Of a DNA stretch of 64,000 bases, positions 1 through 9,106 are shown in pieces. The stretch's first letter is position 1. Every line of letters begins with the position of its first letter. The position numbers and the translations under genes are program-made. The DNA comes from JAMBLL01 sp964460075. Its GTDB lineage: Bacteria > Actinomycetota > Acidimicrobiia > Spongiisociales > UBA5794. Below the pieces are notes generated by a model. It was not told the DNA's origin. It did not search any database and was given only the letters and a program-made list of their open reading frames with translations. Where the stretch lies: assembly GCA_964460075.1 (NCBI GenBank), contig CAYWPC010000008.1:1-64000 (forward strand), given 5' to 3'.

Positions 1-181
1 CGCCAGGTTTCTATCACTCAACGACGTCGGCAACTGCCGCGACACCGTGTCCGGTCCGGTCGTTGACGACCAGGAACGCCCTCACAAACCGGGTGTCTTT
101 CCGACGTGTTGCGTAGCTCTCACCCAACTCGGCCACATACGTGTACGTGTGCCAGTGACACCATTCGCTACCACGCTCGAC

Positions 182-1144
182 TTACTGAGTGTCGCTGATC
201 CGTATTGACGATCCGCCCCCTGTGACGTCACCAAGGATTTGGGAGCAGCGGACAGCATCTGGGAAAGATGACTGAGTGCCTCTATGGATCACGCTCTCGC
301 CTGCACACGCAATACCAAGCGCAATGGCGTCGAGTTCACCCATACCGCTGGCCAGGCCGAACGCGAACGCACCAACGAATGCATCGCCGGCACCCGTCGT
401 ATCGCGTACATCCCGAGCCGACGCGCCGATCCGGACAACGTTATCTCCTGCAGCGACGAAGGCAACACCTTCCTCGCCCAACGTCACAAGCAGACGGACA
501 CCGGTCTCTCTTGCGAATGCAACGAGGGTGTCATCATCCGTTGGTGGCCGCCCGCTCAGCACCTCAAACTCGACCTCGTTCGGGATCAGCCACGTGCTCA
601 CGGCGAGAAGGTCTCGATCGAGGACGCTCGCGGGAGCTGGATTCAGCACCGTTACAGCTCCTTGTTGTCGCGCAACGCGGAACGCCGCTGTTGTGACGTG
701 TTGAGGGATCTCGAGCTGACCGACCACAACCGAGGCGCCTCCAAGTGCCCGCACGGCGTCGGCTGCTTGCTCCGCTGTGAGGTGGTGGTTCGCACCGGGC
801 ACAATGATGATTCGGTTGGTCCCGTTCGGCTCGACCCAGATCGTTGCGACACCGCTTGATCCTGATGTCCGACGCATATGCGTCGTGTCGATGCCGAGCA
901 ATGCGAAGTTCTCCATCGTCAGGTCGCCATAGGCATCATCACCAAGGCAGTTGACCATTGCAACCTCCGCACCGAGGAGTCGTGCCATGACCGCCTGGTT
1001 GGCGCCCTTACCACCGAAACCGAACTGGAAACTGTCTCCTACCAGGGTCTCACCGGCGTCAGGGATGCGGGATGTGTACGAGATGAGGTCGATCATCGTC
1101 GACCCAACAACCACGATCTGTGGCAAACCGGCAGGCAGTGTCAT
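182..1144 (-). CDS. rbsK: PfkB-family carbohydrate/nucleoside kinase (ribokinase-like)
   Basis: Predicted cytosolic ATP-dependent kinase of the ribokinase/PfkB family, 320 aa, the usual size. Seen: the N-terminal sugar-binding motif GGKGANQA (residues 44-51), NPAPA (168-172) and the C-terminal signature DTTGAGDA (248-255), whose last Asp is the catalytic base. The ATG at 1144 is preferred because GGAG lies 8-9 bases upstream; an in-frame TTG at 1159 would add five residues. It is divergent from a queuosine-salvage glycosylase with about 110 bases between the starts. Ribokinase proper would make ribose 5-phosphate, but the family also contains nucleoside kinases, and the neighbour makes a nucleoside substrate such as queuosine worth considering (inference). 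No ribose transporter is adjacent. Family assignment is firm; substrate is not. Confidence 0.88.
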   Translation of the reverse strand: MTLPAGLPQIVVVGSTMIDLISYTSRIPDAGETLVGDSFQFGFGGKGANQAVMARLLGAEVAMVNCLGDDAYGDLTMENFALLGIDTTHMRRTSGSSGVATIWVEPNGTNRIIIVPGANHHLTAEQAADAVRALGGASVVVGQLEIPQHVTTAAFRVARQQGAVTVLNPAPASVLDRDLLAVSTWLIPNEVEFEVLSGRPPTDDDTLVAFARETGVRLLVTLGEEGVAFVAAGDNVVRIGASARDVRDTTGAGDAFVGAFAFGLASGMGELDAIALGIACAGESVIHRGTQSSFPDAVRCSQILGDVTGGGSSIRISDTQ

Positions 1145-1258
1145 CGGGACGTGCTCCAAGAATCTCGTCGTTCCTACGGCACCGTGCGTGCCCTCGGAAG
1201 ATGTACCTTAGGGCTGGCACGACGATGCCTTGAAGTCAACAACCCGAACGGAAGCGCC

Positions 1259-2272
1259 ATGCAAGACGAACCTGCGACCGCACGCTATTGGGACCTGCCC
1301 GTCCTCACATCTGTGATCCCGGTAGTGGAGAACTCGAAACACGTCCGAACGTCTCAAGATGCCGTAACGGCTGTCGCTGGCTGGATGGCGTTCGAAGACT
1401 TCGCGTTTCCAAGCGGCATGCTCGCCGACGACATGCGTATGGTCACGCATCCCGACGACATCATGGACGTCACCTTCTTGGAGACGACGCTGAACTTCGC
1501 TTTCACCGACTTCGACACTGGTATCAAGTACGAAGTTGCCCAAGACGGACGTCTCCACTCCGACACCGACGGCATGGCTGTTCGTATCCAGGAGGCCATC
1601 GGCAAGGGCATCCCACTCCTCAACGGTGAGTTCCTCGCTTCGATCACGCGCACAGACCTTGAATCTATCTTCCTTGCAAACATCGAGATGCCGATGCTCG
1701 ATGAGCGCGTCGCGATCCTCAATGCGGTAGGGGCGACCCTCGTGGATCGATACGACGGCTGCTTCCATCGCTTTATTCGAGATTGCGCGCCTGCAATGTA
1801 CGCAGACGGTGACGGCATCCTCGAGCGGTTGGTCGTCGAGTTTCCTCGGTTCGACGACATCAGTAACTATCACGGTTCCACCGTCAAGATGTACAAACTC
1901 GCCCAACTCGGCCTATGGATGCTGCACAGGGCTCTGCACACCTACGGAGATTGGCAGCTCACCGATCTCGCTGACATGACGGCGTTTGCCGACTACATCG
2001 TGCCGGTTGGCCTCCATCTCATGGGCATCTTGGAATACACCGCCGATCTCGACAATCGCATCGGTCGCGGTGTTGAGATCGGGCGCGACAGCGACGAAGA
2101 GATCGAGATTCGTGCGCACACGCTGTACGCCACCGCCCTCCTCACCGACGAGATGAATGCGATCCGACCGGAAGGCAAGCAGCTCATGATCCCTCAGACT
2201 GACTATCGCTTCTGGAAGACGTACCACGCCACGTTCCAGCCGCACCACCTCACGAAAACAGTCATGTACTGA
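1259..2272 (+). CDS. Queuosine 5'-phosphate N-glycosylase/hydrolase (Q_salvage, DUF2419, Qng1-like)
   Basis: Resembles the Qng1/DUF2419 family, which releases queuine from queuosine 5'-monophosphate so that the base can be reused for tRNA. At 337 aa it matches the family length of about 340. Visible family features are TLNFAFTDF near the start, the block PMLDERVAILNAVG, an FPRFDDISNYHGSTVKMYKLAQ-like stretch around two thirds along, and the MTAFADYIVP segment followed by GILEYTADLD and EIEIRAHT near the C-terminus. The frame is open further upstream, but that part lies antisense to the kinase gene, so the ATG at 1259 (GGAAG upstream) is used. The divergent kinase could supply the phosphorylated substrate. 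Assigned from remembered family pattern, without an alignment. Confidence 0.75.
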   Translation: MQDEPATARYWDLPVLTSVIPVVENSKHVRTSQDAVTAVAGWMAFEDFAFPSGMLADDMRMVTHPDDIMDVTFLETTLNFAFTDFDTGIKYEVAQDGRLHSDTDGMAVRIQEAIGKGIPLLNGEFLASITRTDLESIFLANIEMPMLDERVAILNAVGATLVDRYDGCFHRFIRDCAPAMYADGDGILERLVVEFPRFDDISNYHGSTVKMYKLAQLGLWMLHRALHTYGDWQLTDLADMTAFADYIVPVGLHLMGILEYTADLDNRIGRGVEIGRDSDEEIEIRAHTLYATALLTDEMNAIRPEGKQLMIPQTDYRFWKTYHATFQPHHLTKTVMY

Positions 2273-2369
2273 CGACCACTGCCGATCCGACGCGAAACTT
2301 TGTGTACCCGATCGTACTTTCTGTTACTCGATGTCTCTTTGTGTCACATGCGGGTGATACGTTGCAGGT

Positions 2370-3494
2370 ATGGATATCGACAGACCAGCTTTCGGGCGGC
2401 AGACAGTGACGCAGATGGATGCGGAACTCACCGAGATCGAGGCATCGATCGCGTCTCTGCGAGCACGCCAGGTGGTTCTCATCAACGAACTCGAGAGGTC
2501 GCAGGCCCCTCAAACGGACGGCTCGCGCTCGATGCTCGAGTGGGTGCAGTCCCACGTCGACGTGAGCACAGAAACGGCGCGTCGACTGGTGTTCGCAGCA
2601 AGGCGGATCGCACACCACCGCTACATCTGCTTCCGTCTCGCCGATGCTCGGTGCAGCTTCGATCGAGCAATCGCGGCGCTGACGTACGCCGAGGCGGGGG
2701 CGTCGAAAGAGGCTGTTCTTGAGAGCTTCGATCATGGCCTTGCCAGCGTATCCCGCTTGACTGCTCGACGACGCCGCATCACGCGACATGATGAGCAGAA
2801 GGCGTTCACGGAGCGATACTTCACCATGCAGCCAACGTTGGACGAATCGAGCTACCGCCTGTGGGGTCAACTCCCCGGCGTCATGGGGAGGACACTCGAA
2901 ACCGCAATCTACGATCGCGCGGACAGTTTCAGAGCCGCCGCAGGCGAATTGCCGACATCACGCGGTCAACGCCAGGCAGACGCACTCGTCGCCATTGCCG
3001 AGGACTCGCTCAGCGGCGGCACGTCCGAGCCGGCACGTGACTCCGGGGGGCAGGTCACCGTCTTCGTCGACGCCACAACGGAGAACCCGGCAGAGATGTC
3101 TGCTGAGGTTGCCTTCGGACCTCGTGTTGGGCCTCTGGCGCTCGAGCAGATGCTCTGCACCGGCCGGATCCAGGTCGTCGGCCTGGAGAACGGCACGCCA
3201 GTCGTCACGTCACGTGCCACCCGTGCCATCCCTCCAGCGATACGACACACGGTTGTTCACCGCGACAAATGTTGCACCATCGACGGGTGCCAATCTCGTT
3301 ACCGACTTGAGCCACACCACATCCAGCCATGGTCCGAAGGTGGGAGCCACAGCATCCACAACCTCACGACGTTGTGCTGGTACCACCATCACGTCGCAAT
3401 CCATGGCGATGGGTACACGATCGATCCCGACTCGGCACCACTGCGGAGACGGCTGATTCGAAGACGCAGCCACATCGGTGTGGATCCTCCGTGA
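2370..3494 (+). CDS. DUF222 / HNH endonuclease domain protein (13E12-like family)
   Basis: 374 aa protein with an N-terminal helical DUF222 region (roughly residues 10-260) and a C-terminal HNH nuclease fold. The HNH part shows a Cys pair in CCTIDGC, then EPHHIQPW with the paired His, and CWYHHHVAIH, which together form the zinc and metal site. These proteins are common in actinobacteria in many divergent copies, like the mycobacterial 13E12 repeat family, and their biological role is not settled. It starts 97 bases after the queuosine-salvage gene on the same strand but is probably separate. An internal ATG at 2415 (MDAELTEIEAS) is an alternative start. Nuclease activity is likely from the intact motif, target unknown. 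Confidence 0.85.
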   Translation: MDIDRPAFGRQTVTQMDAELTEIEASIASLRARQVVLINELERSQAPQTDGSRSMLEWVQSHVDVSTETARRLVFAARRIAHHRYICFRLADARCSFDRAIAALTYAEAGASKEAVLESFDHGLASVSRLTARRRRITRHDEQKAFTERYFTMQPTLDESSYRLWGQLPGVMGRTLETAIYDRADSFRAAAGELPTSRGQRQADALVAIAEDSLSGGTSEPARDSGGQVTVFVDATTENPAEMSAEVAFGPRVGPLALEQMLCTGRIQVVGLENGTPVVTSRATRAIPPAIRHTVVHRDKCCTIDGCQSRYRLEPHHIQPWSEGGSHSIHNLTTLCWYHHHVAIHGDGYTIDPDSAPLRRRLIRRRSHIGVDPP

Positions 3495-3699
3495 CCGAAC
3501 CGCGTGTGAGCACCCAACCAACCGGATACCTCCACACATAACCGATTCTCTCTTCCCAGAGTCCGCAACGGCGCTGCGATCCTTCGTTCGCACCCGTCTC
3601 AGCTGAGCACGTTGACCCGCCATCTCAAGGCGTGTAGCTCGCTGTTACGTCCGCTTCGTCCTTAGCATCCCGGAAACCAACAGGACGAAGGGACCCTCC

Positions 3700-4209
3700 G
3701 TGGCCAAGCAATATGACGCTGCACCCGAACTGACAATCGACCTCGGGAAGGCCTACAAGGCAACCCTGCACACCTCGGACGGTGATATCGAACTCGACCT
3801 CTACGCAGCCGATGCACCCCAGACGGTGAACAACTTCGTTTTCCTCGCAGGCGACGGGTTCTATGACGGTGTGATCTTCCATCGCGTCATCAGTGGCTTC
3901 ATGATCCAGGGCGGCGATCCGACAGGTACCGGCACCGGCGGTCCCGGCTACCGCTTCCGCGACGAGTTCCACACCAAGACGTCGTACAAGCGGGGGACGC
4001 TCGCCATGGCAAACGCAGGCCCGAACACGAACGGTTCCCAGTTCTTCATCTGTCACGGGGATGCCGGCCTCCCCAACGCCTACACCATCTTCGGTGAGGT
4101 GGCATCAGGTCTCGACGTCGTTGACGCTATTGCAGCCAAGCCGACCGGGTCTCAGGATCGGCCACACGATCCGACCACCATCAACTCCATCACCGTTACC
4201 GAAGCGTAG
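3700..4209 (+). CDS. Cyclophilin-type peptidyl-prolyl cis-trans isomerase
   Basis: 169 aa single-domain cyclophilin that would catalyse proline cis-trans isomerisation in the cytosol; no signal peptide is visible. Seen: DGVIFHRVISGFMIQGGDP with the catalytic Arg, NTNGSQFFI, and the closing FGEV segment. The first 20 or so residues are a short extension before the fold begins at ATLHTSDGDIELDLY. The GTG start at 3700 has AGGACGAAGGGA upstream, a good ribosome-binding site. It stands alone, with about 200 bases free upstream and about 180 downstream in which I recognise no gene. Bacterial orthologs usually carry the ppiA/ppiB names, but the exact subgroup was not resolved. Confidence 0.93.
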   Translation: MAKQYDAAPELTIDLGKAYKATLHTSDGDIELDLYAADAPQTVNNFVFLAGDGFYDGVIFHRVISGFMIQGGDPTGTGTGGPGYRFRDEFHTKTSYKRGTLAMANAGPNTNGSQFFICHGDAGLPNAYTIFGEVASGLDVVDAIAAKPTGSQDRPHDPTTINSITVTEA

Positions 4210-4391
4210 GAACAGACCAACGCCGCCCAACCCGACGGGTCGGACCAGGCAAACAACCGGAGCAGCATCGACGTCTCGGCGCAGCACCGCTGCGTCGGCC
4301 TTTGTGGATGGCGTGAAGCGTCGGCGTGCCTTGCACCTCTGGGAGGTCGCAGCTACCTTCCAACAGTCCGCAACGGCTTGGGGAGTGCACA

Positions 4392-5360
4392 ATGAGGACA
4401 ATCGTCTACGACAGGTACTCCACACCTGACGCCCTAGAGCTCCGAGATGTCGACGCTCCCGTCGTCGGGGACGACGACGTGCTCATACGAGTCCATGCAG
4501 CCGCGGTGAACCCTCTCGACTGGCACCTCCTGACAGGCACGCCGTACCTCGCACGCCTGCAGGCAGGACTGCTCGCACCGAAACGCCACACTCCTGGAGT
4601 TGACGTTGCTGGGCGCGTTGAGGCGGTAGGCACGAACGTGACACAATTCCAACCAGGCGACGAAGTCTTCGGCGGTGGCAACGGCACCTTTGCTGAGTAC
4701 GTCTGTGTCTCTCAGGAAGTCATCGTCCTGAAACCGCCCAACACGACCTTTGAACAAGCTGCGGCGGTGCCTATCGCGGCGTTCACTGCACTTCAGGGCC
4801 TCCGAGACAAGGGGCGCATTCGGCCAGGACACGAAGTCCTGATCAACGGGGCATCCGGAGGCGTCGGCACGTTCGCTGTACAGATCGCTAAGTCGTTCGG
4901 AGCAGTCGTGACCGCGGTGTGTAGCACAAGGAACGTCGACATGGTCACATCCATCGGTGCAGACAAAGTCATTGACTACACCGCAGAGGACTTCACCAAA
5001 GGAGAGCGACGCTACGACCTGATTTTCGACACGGTAGGGAACCACACCGTGTTGGCTTGCAGGCGGGCATTGACCTCCACCGGCACCTATGTGCTCGTTG
5101 GTCAATCGAAGAAGGGTCGCTGGCTTGGGCCTCTGCCCCGCTTGTTCAAGCTGCTCGTCGTATCGCCCCTCGGGAGCAGGAGACTCGTTGGGATGCTCGC
5201 ACATCAACGCAAGGAGGACCTCGTCATCTTGCAGAAACTTCTCGAATCCGGAGAGATCACACCCGTCATCGACAGACGCTACGAGCTATCCGATACGGCC
5301 CAAGCCATTCAGTATCAGGGAGAAGGCCACGCCAGAGGAAAGATCGTCATCACGATGTGA
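4392..5360 (+). CDS. Zinc-independent MDR oxidoreductase (quinone oxidoreductase-like)
   Basis: 322 aa medium-chain dehydrogenase/reductase. It keeps the GroES-like N-terminal fold (VNPLDWHLLTG, GVDVAGRVEAVG) and the NAD(P)H-binding Rossmann motif NGASGGVGTFAVQIAKSFGA, and lacks the catalytic-zinc Cys/His pattern of alcohol dehydrogenases, which puts it with quinone oxidoreductases and reticulon-4-interacting-like reductases. ATG at 4392 follows GGGGAG by about 8 bases; the open frame further upstream has no coding character. It is monocistronic, followed by a 180-base gap before a sigma factor gene. The likely reaction is NADPH-dependent reduction of a quinone or activated alkene; substrate is unknown. 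Confidence 0.88.
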   Translation: MRTIVYDRYSTPDALELRDVDAPVVGDDDVLIRVHAAAVNPLDWHLLTGTPYLARLQAGLLAPKRHTPGVDVAGRVEAVGTNVTQFQPGDEVFGGGNGTFAEYVCVSQEVIVLKPPNTTFEQAAAVPIAAFTALQGLRDKGRIRPGHEVLINGASGGVGTFAVQIAKSFGAVVTAVCSTRNVDMVTSIGADKVIDYTAEDFTKGERRYDLIFDTVGNHTVLACRRALTSTGTYVLVGQSKKGRWLGPLPRLFKLLVVSPLGSRRLVGMLAHQRKEDLVILQKLLESGEITPVIDRRYELSDTAQAIQYQGEGHARGKIVITM

Positions 5361-5542
5361 GACGCAGACGATCGCCCGCATCCCCACACATGCGTCCACG
5401 ATCGCAGCGGAAGCATGCGCCATGTGCAAGGGCAGCGTCGAGACATGTCGGTCGGTCGGTACGCCACAAAGATCCGATCCGCGTTTGTTGTCATACGATG
5501 TATCCGCTCCGCGCCCTGTTGGGTGAGTGGGAACGAGGACTC

Positions 5543-6007
5543 ATGATCGAGAACGAGACCAGGCAGGACGCATTCACCGAATTCGTCACGTCTACCGAGG
5601 CACATCTGCGCATTGCGCTGACAGCTGCGTTCGGACCTGATCTCGGGAGGGAGGCCGCCGCCGAAGCATTGGCGTACGGCTGGGAGAACTGGGATCGAGT
5701 CAGAGCCCTCGACAATCCAGCCGGGTACCTCTACCGCGTCGGATACAACAAGGCACGACGCATGCGCAGCCAACCCGTGTCCCTCCCCGCTATCGTCCAG
5801 ACACGACTGCCATGGGTCGAACCGGGGCTACCCGCCGCACTCGTGCAGCTATCGGAGAAACAACGCACGGTCGTCGCCCTTCTCCATGGGATGCAGTGGT
5901 CCATGAGCGAGGTTGCCCAATTGCTGAACATCTCGAAGGCCTCCGTGCAAAAGCACAGCGAACGTGGCCTTGCGAGACTGAGAAGCAGCCTGGGGGTAGA
6001 GCAATGA
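5543..6007 (+). CDS. ECF-like sigma-70 family RNA polymerase sigma factor
   Basis: 154 aa protein with an N-terminal sigma region 2-like helical segment (about residues 10-75, including ALDNPAGYLYRVGYNKARR) and a region 4 helix-turn-helix (LSEKQRTVVALLHGM, then MSEVAQLLNISKASVQKHSERGLARLR). It would direct RNA polymerase to a small regulon. ATG at 5543 has GAACGAGGAC upstream. Its TGA overlaps the ATG of the next gene (ATGA), and that gene in turn overlaps the third, so the three are translationally coupled. No recognisable anti-sigma zinc motif (HxxxCxxC) is present in the partners, so if control is by an anti-sigma factor it would be the small membrane protein next door (inference). Confidence 0.82.
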   Translation: MIENETRQDAFTEFVTSTEAHLRIALTAAFGPDLGREAAAEALAYGWENWDRVRALDNPAGYLYRVGYNKARRMRSQPVSLPAIVQTRLPWVEPGLPAALVQLSEKQRTVVALLHGMQWSMSEVAQLLNISKASVQKHSERGLARLRSSLGVEQ

Positions 6008-6327
6008 GTGAGACAATCAAGTCGCAACTCGACGAGTACTACTCGTCGATAATCGAGGATCAGGAACCGATACACCCCAGTGAGGTCAAGGAGTTGGTAG
6101 TGACGCAGAAAGCAGGGATGTGGTTGCTCGGTGCAGGGGCATTGGTGCTCGCCGTCGCTGCCCTCATTTGGAGCGTCAACGGGTTCTTCCTAGACACCGA
6201 CGTGTGGCTCGGCGTGCGTATCGCGACCGGCGTCGGAGTCGCTGGGATACTCATTCTCCTCGGCGTAGTGATCAGGCAACAGATAGTGGCTGGCAAGTCA
6301 GACGACTTCTCGGAGGTGAAGTGGTGA
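6004..6327 (+). CDS. Small two-helix membrane protein coupled to sigma factor
   Basis: 107 aa protein with a soluble N-terminus of about 38 residues, then two hydrophobic segments (about 39-60, MWLLGAGALVLAVAALIW, and about 70-92, GVRIATGVGVAGILILLGVVI) and a short charged tail. I do not recognise a named family. It begins within the stop codon of the sigma factor gene and ends within the start of the YbjQ gene, so all three are surely co-expressed. Position right after a sigma gene is typical of anti-sigma or sensor proteins, but no zinc or anti-sigma motif is visible, so that role is inference. Confidence 0.7.
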   Translation: MSETIKSQLDEYYSSIIEDQEPIHPSEVKELVVTQKAGMWLLGAGALVLAVAALIWSVNGFFLDTDVWLGVRIATGVGVAGILILLGVVIRQQIVAGKSDDFSEVKW

Positions 6328-6638
6328 GAATGACGACATCGAATCAGCTGGATGGGCACACGATCGTGCGCACCGTCGGCATCGCAAAGGGAAGCACGAT
6401 CCGTGCCAAGCATCTCGGCAAGGACATCCTGGCCGCGTTCCGCAACATCGCGGGTGGAGAGATCCGCGAATACACCAAGCTGATGGCTGAAGCTCGCGAA
6501 GAAGCCATCTCGAGGTTGGTGGAGGACGCCACCAACCAGGGAGCAAACGCGATCATTGGCATGCGGTTTGCCACCTCGATGGTCATGTCGAACGCCGCAG
6601 AGGTGCTCGCATACGGGACAGCGGTGGTCGTCGAATAG
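6324..6638 (+). CDS. YbjQ/UPF0145 (DUF74) family protein
   Basis: About 104 aa, with the characteristic YbjQ core: IVRTVGIAKGSTIRAKHLGKDI near the start, then GGEIREYTKLMAEAREEAISRL, and GANAIIGMRF. Family members form small pentameric rings and are often annotated as putative heavy-metal binding; the function is not established. A GTG at 6324 overlaps the preceding TGA and has GGAGG six bases upstream, so it is preferred over the ATG at 6330. It is the third gene of the sigma/membrane/YbjQ operon, an association that suggests a small envelope-stress or metal-response unit (inference). Confidence 0.85.
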   Translation: MRMTTSNQLDGHTIVRTVGIAKGSTIRAKHLGKDILAAFRNIAGGEIREYTKLMAEAREEAISRLVEDATNQGANAIIGMRFATSMVMSNAAEVLAYGTAVVVE

Positions 6639-6710
6639 GGGGCACATCGCGTCAAGAACCTGAAGCGATAAGGAGCGACCGCAACATCTGCAACGATCGA
6701 CGTCACCCGA

Positions 6711-8186
6711 TCATGGTCGGTTGATCAACTGATCCACAGGGGCGTAGCTGTCTGTCAATGCGGTCACGCCATCGAACCACACCTGTGCGTCCGTCCCTGT
6801 CACCACCACCTCACTGGCGATGAGCGCCTCGATGGCGGTGGCCGGTATCGGCTGCATCGACCCCACAAGGACGAAGTTACCTCCACGCTCGAAATCGAGG
6901 TAGGCCTGCGGCGCGACGACGGCTACGTACGGGAACACGTCGGCGATCGTCGCAGCCTCAGCTCGCGCGAACCGAGTCGGGGGATAGTCGATCGTGTTCA
7001 TCACGTACATGCCGCGGTCGGTGAGCTTCGCCCGCACCTCGGTGAGGAACTCCGTCGTTGTCAGATGCCACGGAACGGAGCGCCCGCTGAACGCGTCGCC
7101 AACGACAACGTCGAAGCGAGCGTCTGGAAGTTTCTTGAGTGTGAGCCGAGCGTCACCAACACGGGTCGTGAGCCATGGTCCCTCGTCGAGGCCCAGTTCC
7201 TCTACGGCGATGCTCGTGAGTGCCGCGTCGAGTTCGAGCACGGTCGACGTTCCACCTCTGGACACCTGATAGAACCGCGGGAGCGTGTAACCGCCTCCAC
7301 CGATGAACACGAGATCGAGAGGACCGCTCGGCGCAAGGCTCGCAATGACGGCGTCGGCCACTCTGGCATACCTCGAAGAGAGATACGTTGGATCCTCAAG
7401 ATCGACATAGCTGTTCACGAAGGTATCGAGCACCAGAATGCGACCCGTCGGTCGATTCGGGTCAGTCGCGACGCGAACACACGAATAGGCCGTCTCGTAG
7501 TCGCAAGGTGCTGCGATGCCTGCGGACGCTCCAATTGCCACAGCAACGGCGAGAACGACCGGCAGCACCAGGCGCCGTGACCGCCTGAACATGGCTGGGG
7601 CACCGAGGAGGACGAGCGCGGCGCCAACGATCCACGTAATCGGTTTCGATGGCACCGACGCGATGAGAACGAATCCTGTCACGAACGTGCCGAACAGCGC
7701 ACCTGCCGTTCCAATCGCAGAGAGATTCCCGACAACCGACCCTGCGGTGTCGAGCGAGTTGATCAGCAGCTTTGCTGCGATCGGCGTAACCATCGAAAGG
7801 ACCGCAGCCGGGGCGAAAAAGCCGATCAGCGCAAGGATGACGATCGTGCCTGGATCCTCGCCGGAGACGCCAGGCCCGATCGCCGTCACAAGGCTCGGTG
7901 AAACGACGGCGAGAATCCCGCCGGCGACAAGAACCGGCCCGAGAAGGGGGTCTGGATCTCTTGTGTCTGCAAGTCTGCCGCCTGCCCATGCACCGAGAGC
8001 AATGGCTGCAAGCACCGTCCCGATGATCCCTGTGAACGTCTGAAGACTCACCCCCACGTAGGGGGCAAGAATCCGTCCCGCGACGATCTCGAGCACAAGA
8101 ACCGCAGCTGCAGCGACGAACACGACCGTGCCGATGAACCATGTACGCATCAAGGGAGTATGGCCCCGCTGGTCATCAAGCGCCAT
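6711..8186 (-). CDS. Membrane-fused spermidine synthase-like protein
   Basis: 491 aa. The N-terminal half has about seven hydrophobic segments (residues 15-230) resembling the transporter-like part of fused MFS/spermidine synthase proteins, with VLVLEIVAGRILAPYVG typical of that group. The C-terminal part (about 250-485) is a class I methyltransferase-like aminopropyltransferase fold: LVFIGGGGYTLPR, VLELDAAL, and FDVVVGDAFSGRSVPWHLTT. Real substrates of these fused proteins are not known and polyamine synthesis is not assured. Start is at 8186 (GGGGCT upstream) or at an internal ATG at 8150; the 8186 start leaves only 20 bases to the divergent permease gene. Confidence 0.85.
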   Translation of the reverse strand: MALDDQRGHTPLMRTWFIGTVVFVAAAAVLVLEIVAGRILAPYVGVSLQTFTGIIGTVLAAIALGAWAGGRLADTRDPDPLLGPVLVAGGILAVVSPSLVTAIGPGVSGEDPGTIVILALIGFFAPAAVLSMVTPIAAKLLINSLDTAGSVVGNLSAIGTAGALFGTFVTGFVLIASVPSKPITWIVGAALVLLGAPAMFRRSRRLVLPVVLAVAVAIGASAGIAAPCDYETAYSCVRVATDPNRPTGRILVLDTFVNSYVDLEDPTYLSSRYARVADAVIASLAPSGPLDLVFIGGGGYTLPRFYQVSRGGTSTVLELDAALTSIAVEELGLDEGPWLTTRVGDARLTLKKLPDARFDVVVGDAFSGRSVPWHLTTTEFLTEVRAKLTDRGMYVMNTIDYPPTRFARAEAATIADVFPYVAVVAPQAYLDFERGGNFVLVGSMQPIPATAIEALIASEVVVTGTDAQVWFDGVTALTDSYAPVDQLINRP

Positions 8187-8206
8187 GGAGCCCCAACGGC
8201 GCGGTA

Positions 8207-9058
8207 ATGTCGTTGCTCATGGACTGGCTCCTCGAACCTTTCACACTTGGACTCCAACAGCGGGCACTGGTTGCGGGAGTGCTCACAGCAATCGCGTTCT
8301 CTGTCATCGGCACCTGGGTTGTCGTTCGTGGCATGACGTTCCTCGGCGACGCGCTCATCCATGGCGTCATCCCCGGCATTGCCCTGGCTATCCTCTTCGA
8401 CTTCAACGTCCTCATCGGTGCTGCTGTCGCCGCCCTCGTGATGATTGCAGGCATCAACCTCGTGCATCGACAGACGGCATTCTCGGAAGACACCGGTATC
8501 GGCTTGTTGTTCGCAGGCATGCTCGCCCTCGGCGTGATCCTCATATCGAAGACCGACTCGTACACCGGAAGCCTGACAAGCATCCTGTTCGGTAACGCGT
8601 TGGGCGTCACAACATTCGACATCGTGGTGCTCGCAGTGGTGACGGTACTCACGGTTGGCACCACCATGGCGTTGTTCCGTCACTTCCTCGTGTTGTCGTT
8701 CAACGAACAGAAAGCCGACCTGTTCGGCCTCCGTCCCAAGGCGACGCACGCAGTGATGCTCATCCTGATCACGATCGCAATCGTCGGATCGTTTCAGACC
8801 GTTGGAACACTGCTCGTATTCGGCCTGCTCGTCGGACCACCCGCGTCGGCGGCGTTACTCGTGCGCCGGGTTCCAACGATGATGCTTACGGCAGCGGTCA
8901 TCGGCGTGGTCTCGGTGACCGCAGGTCTGATAATCAGCTACCACGCTGACACCTCGGGATCCGCGACCATGGCAATCGTCCCGATCGCCTTCTTCTTCCT
9001 GATCCTCACAGCCAAGTCGCTGACACGGAGCCCTGCGAAGTCGTTCTCACGCAACTGA
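8207..9058 (+). CDS. Metal ABC transporter permease (ZnuB/MntB-like)
   Basis: 283 aa integral membrane protein of the ABC-3 family with about eight hydrophobic helices. Family stretches seen include ALVAGVLTAIAFSVIGTWVV, GDALIHGVIPGIA near residue 45, and VGTLLVFGLLVGPPASA around 200. It would form the channel of a zinc or manganese importer. The matching ATPase is not next to it: upstream is the divergent spermidine-synthase-like gene and downstream a convergent whiB gene. A ZnuA-like binding protein is encoded some 32 kb away at 40487-41446. ATG at 8207 is favoured over the upstream frame because the protein then begins at the family's first helix. Metal specificity cannot be read from sequence. 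Confidence 0.9.
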   Translation: MSLLMDWLLEPFTLGLQQRALVAGVLTAIAFSVIGTWVVVRGMTFLGDALIHGVIPGIALAILFDFNVLIGAAVAALVMIAGINLVHRQTAFSEDTGIGLLFAGMLALGVILISKTDSYTGSLTSILFGNALGVTTFDIVVLAVVTVLTVGTTMALFRHFLVLSFNEQKADLFGLRPKATHAVMLILITIAIVGSFQTVGTLLVFGLLVGPPASAALLVRRVPTMMLTAAVIGVVSVTAGLIISYHADTSGSATMAIVPIAFFFLILTAKSLTRSPAKSFSRN

Positions 9059-9106
9059 GCACCGCATTGCGGATTTGGGTTTATCCAGGAACAGGAGTTC
9101 TGCCGG

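Noticed and set aside
14..181. 55-codon open stretch on the minus strand, in frame with and directly after the kinase stop codon
   Set aside because: No clear start or ribosome-binding site, no recognisable family, and the kinase is already full length; it could be the tail of an older gene but nothing supports calling it.
3495..3699. RNA gene between the HNH and cyclophilin genes
   Set aside because: No conserved RNA motif or long hairpin could be identified.
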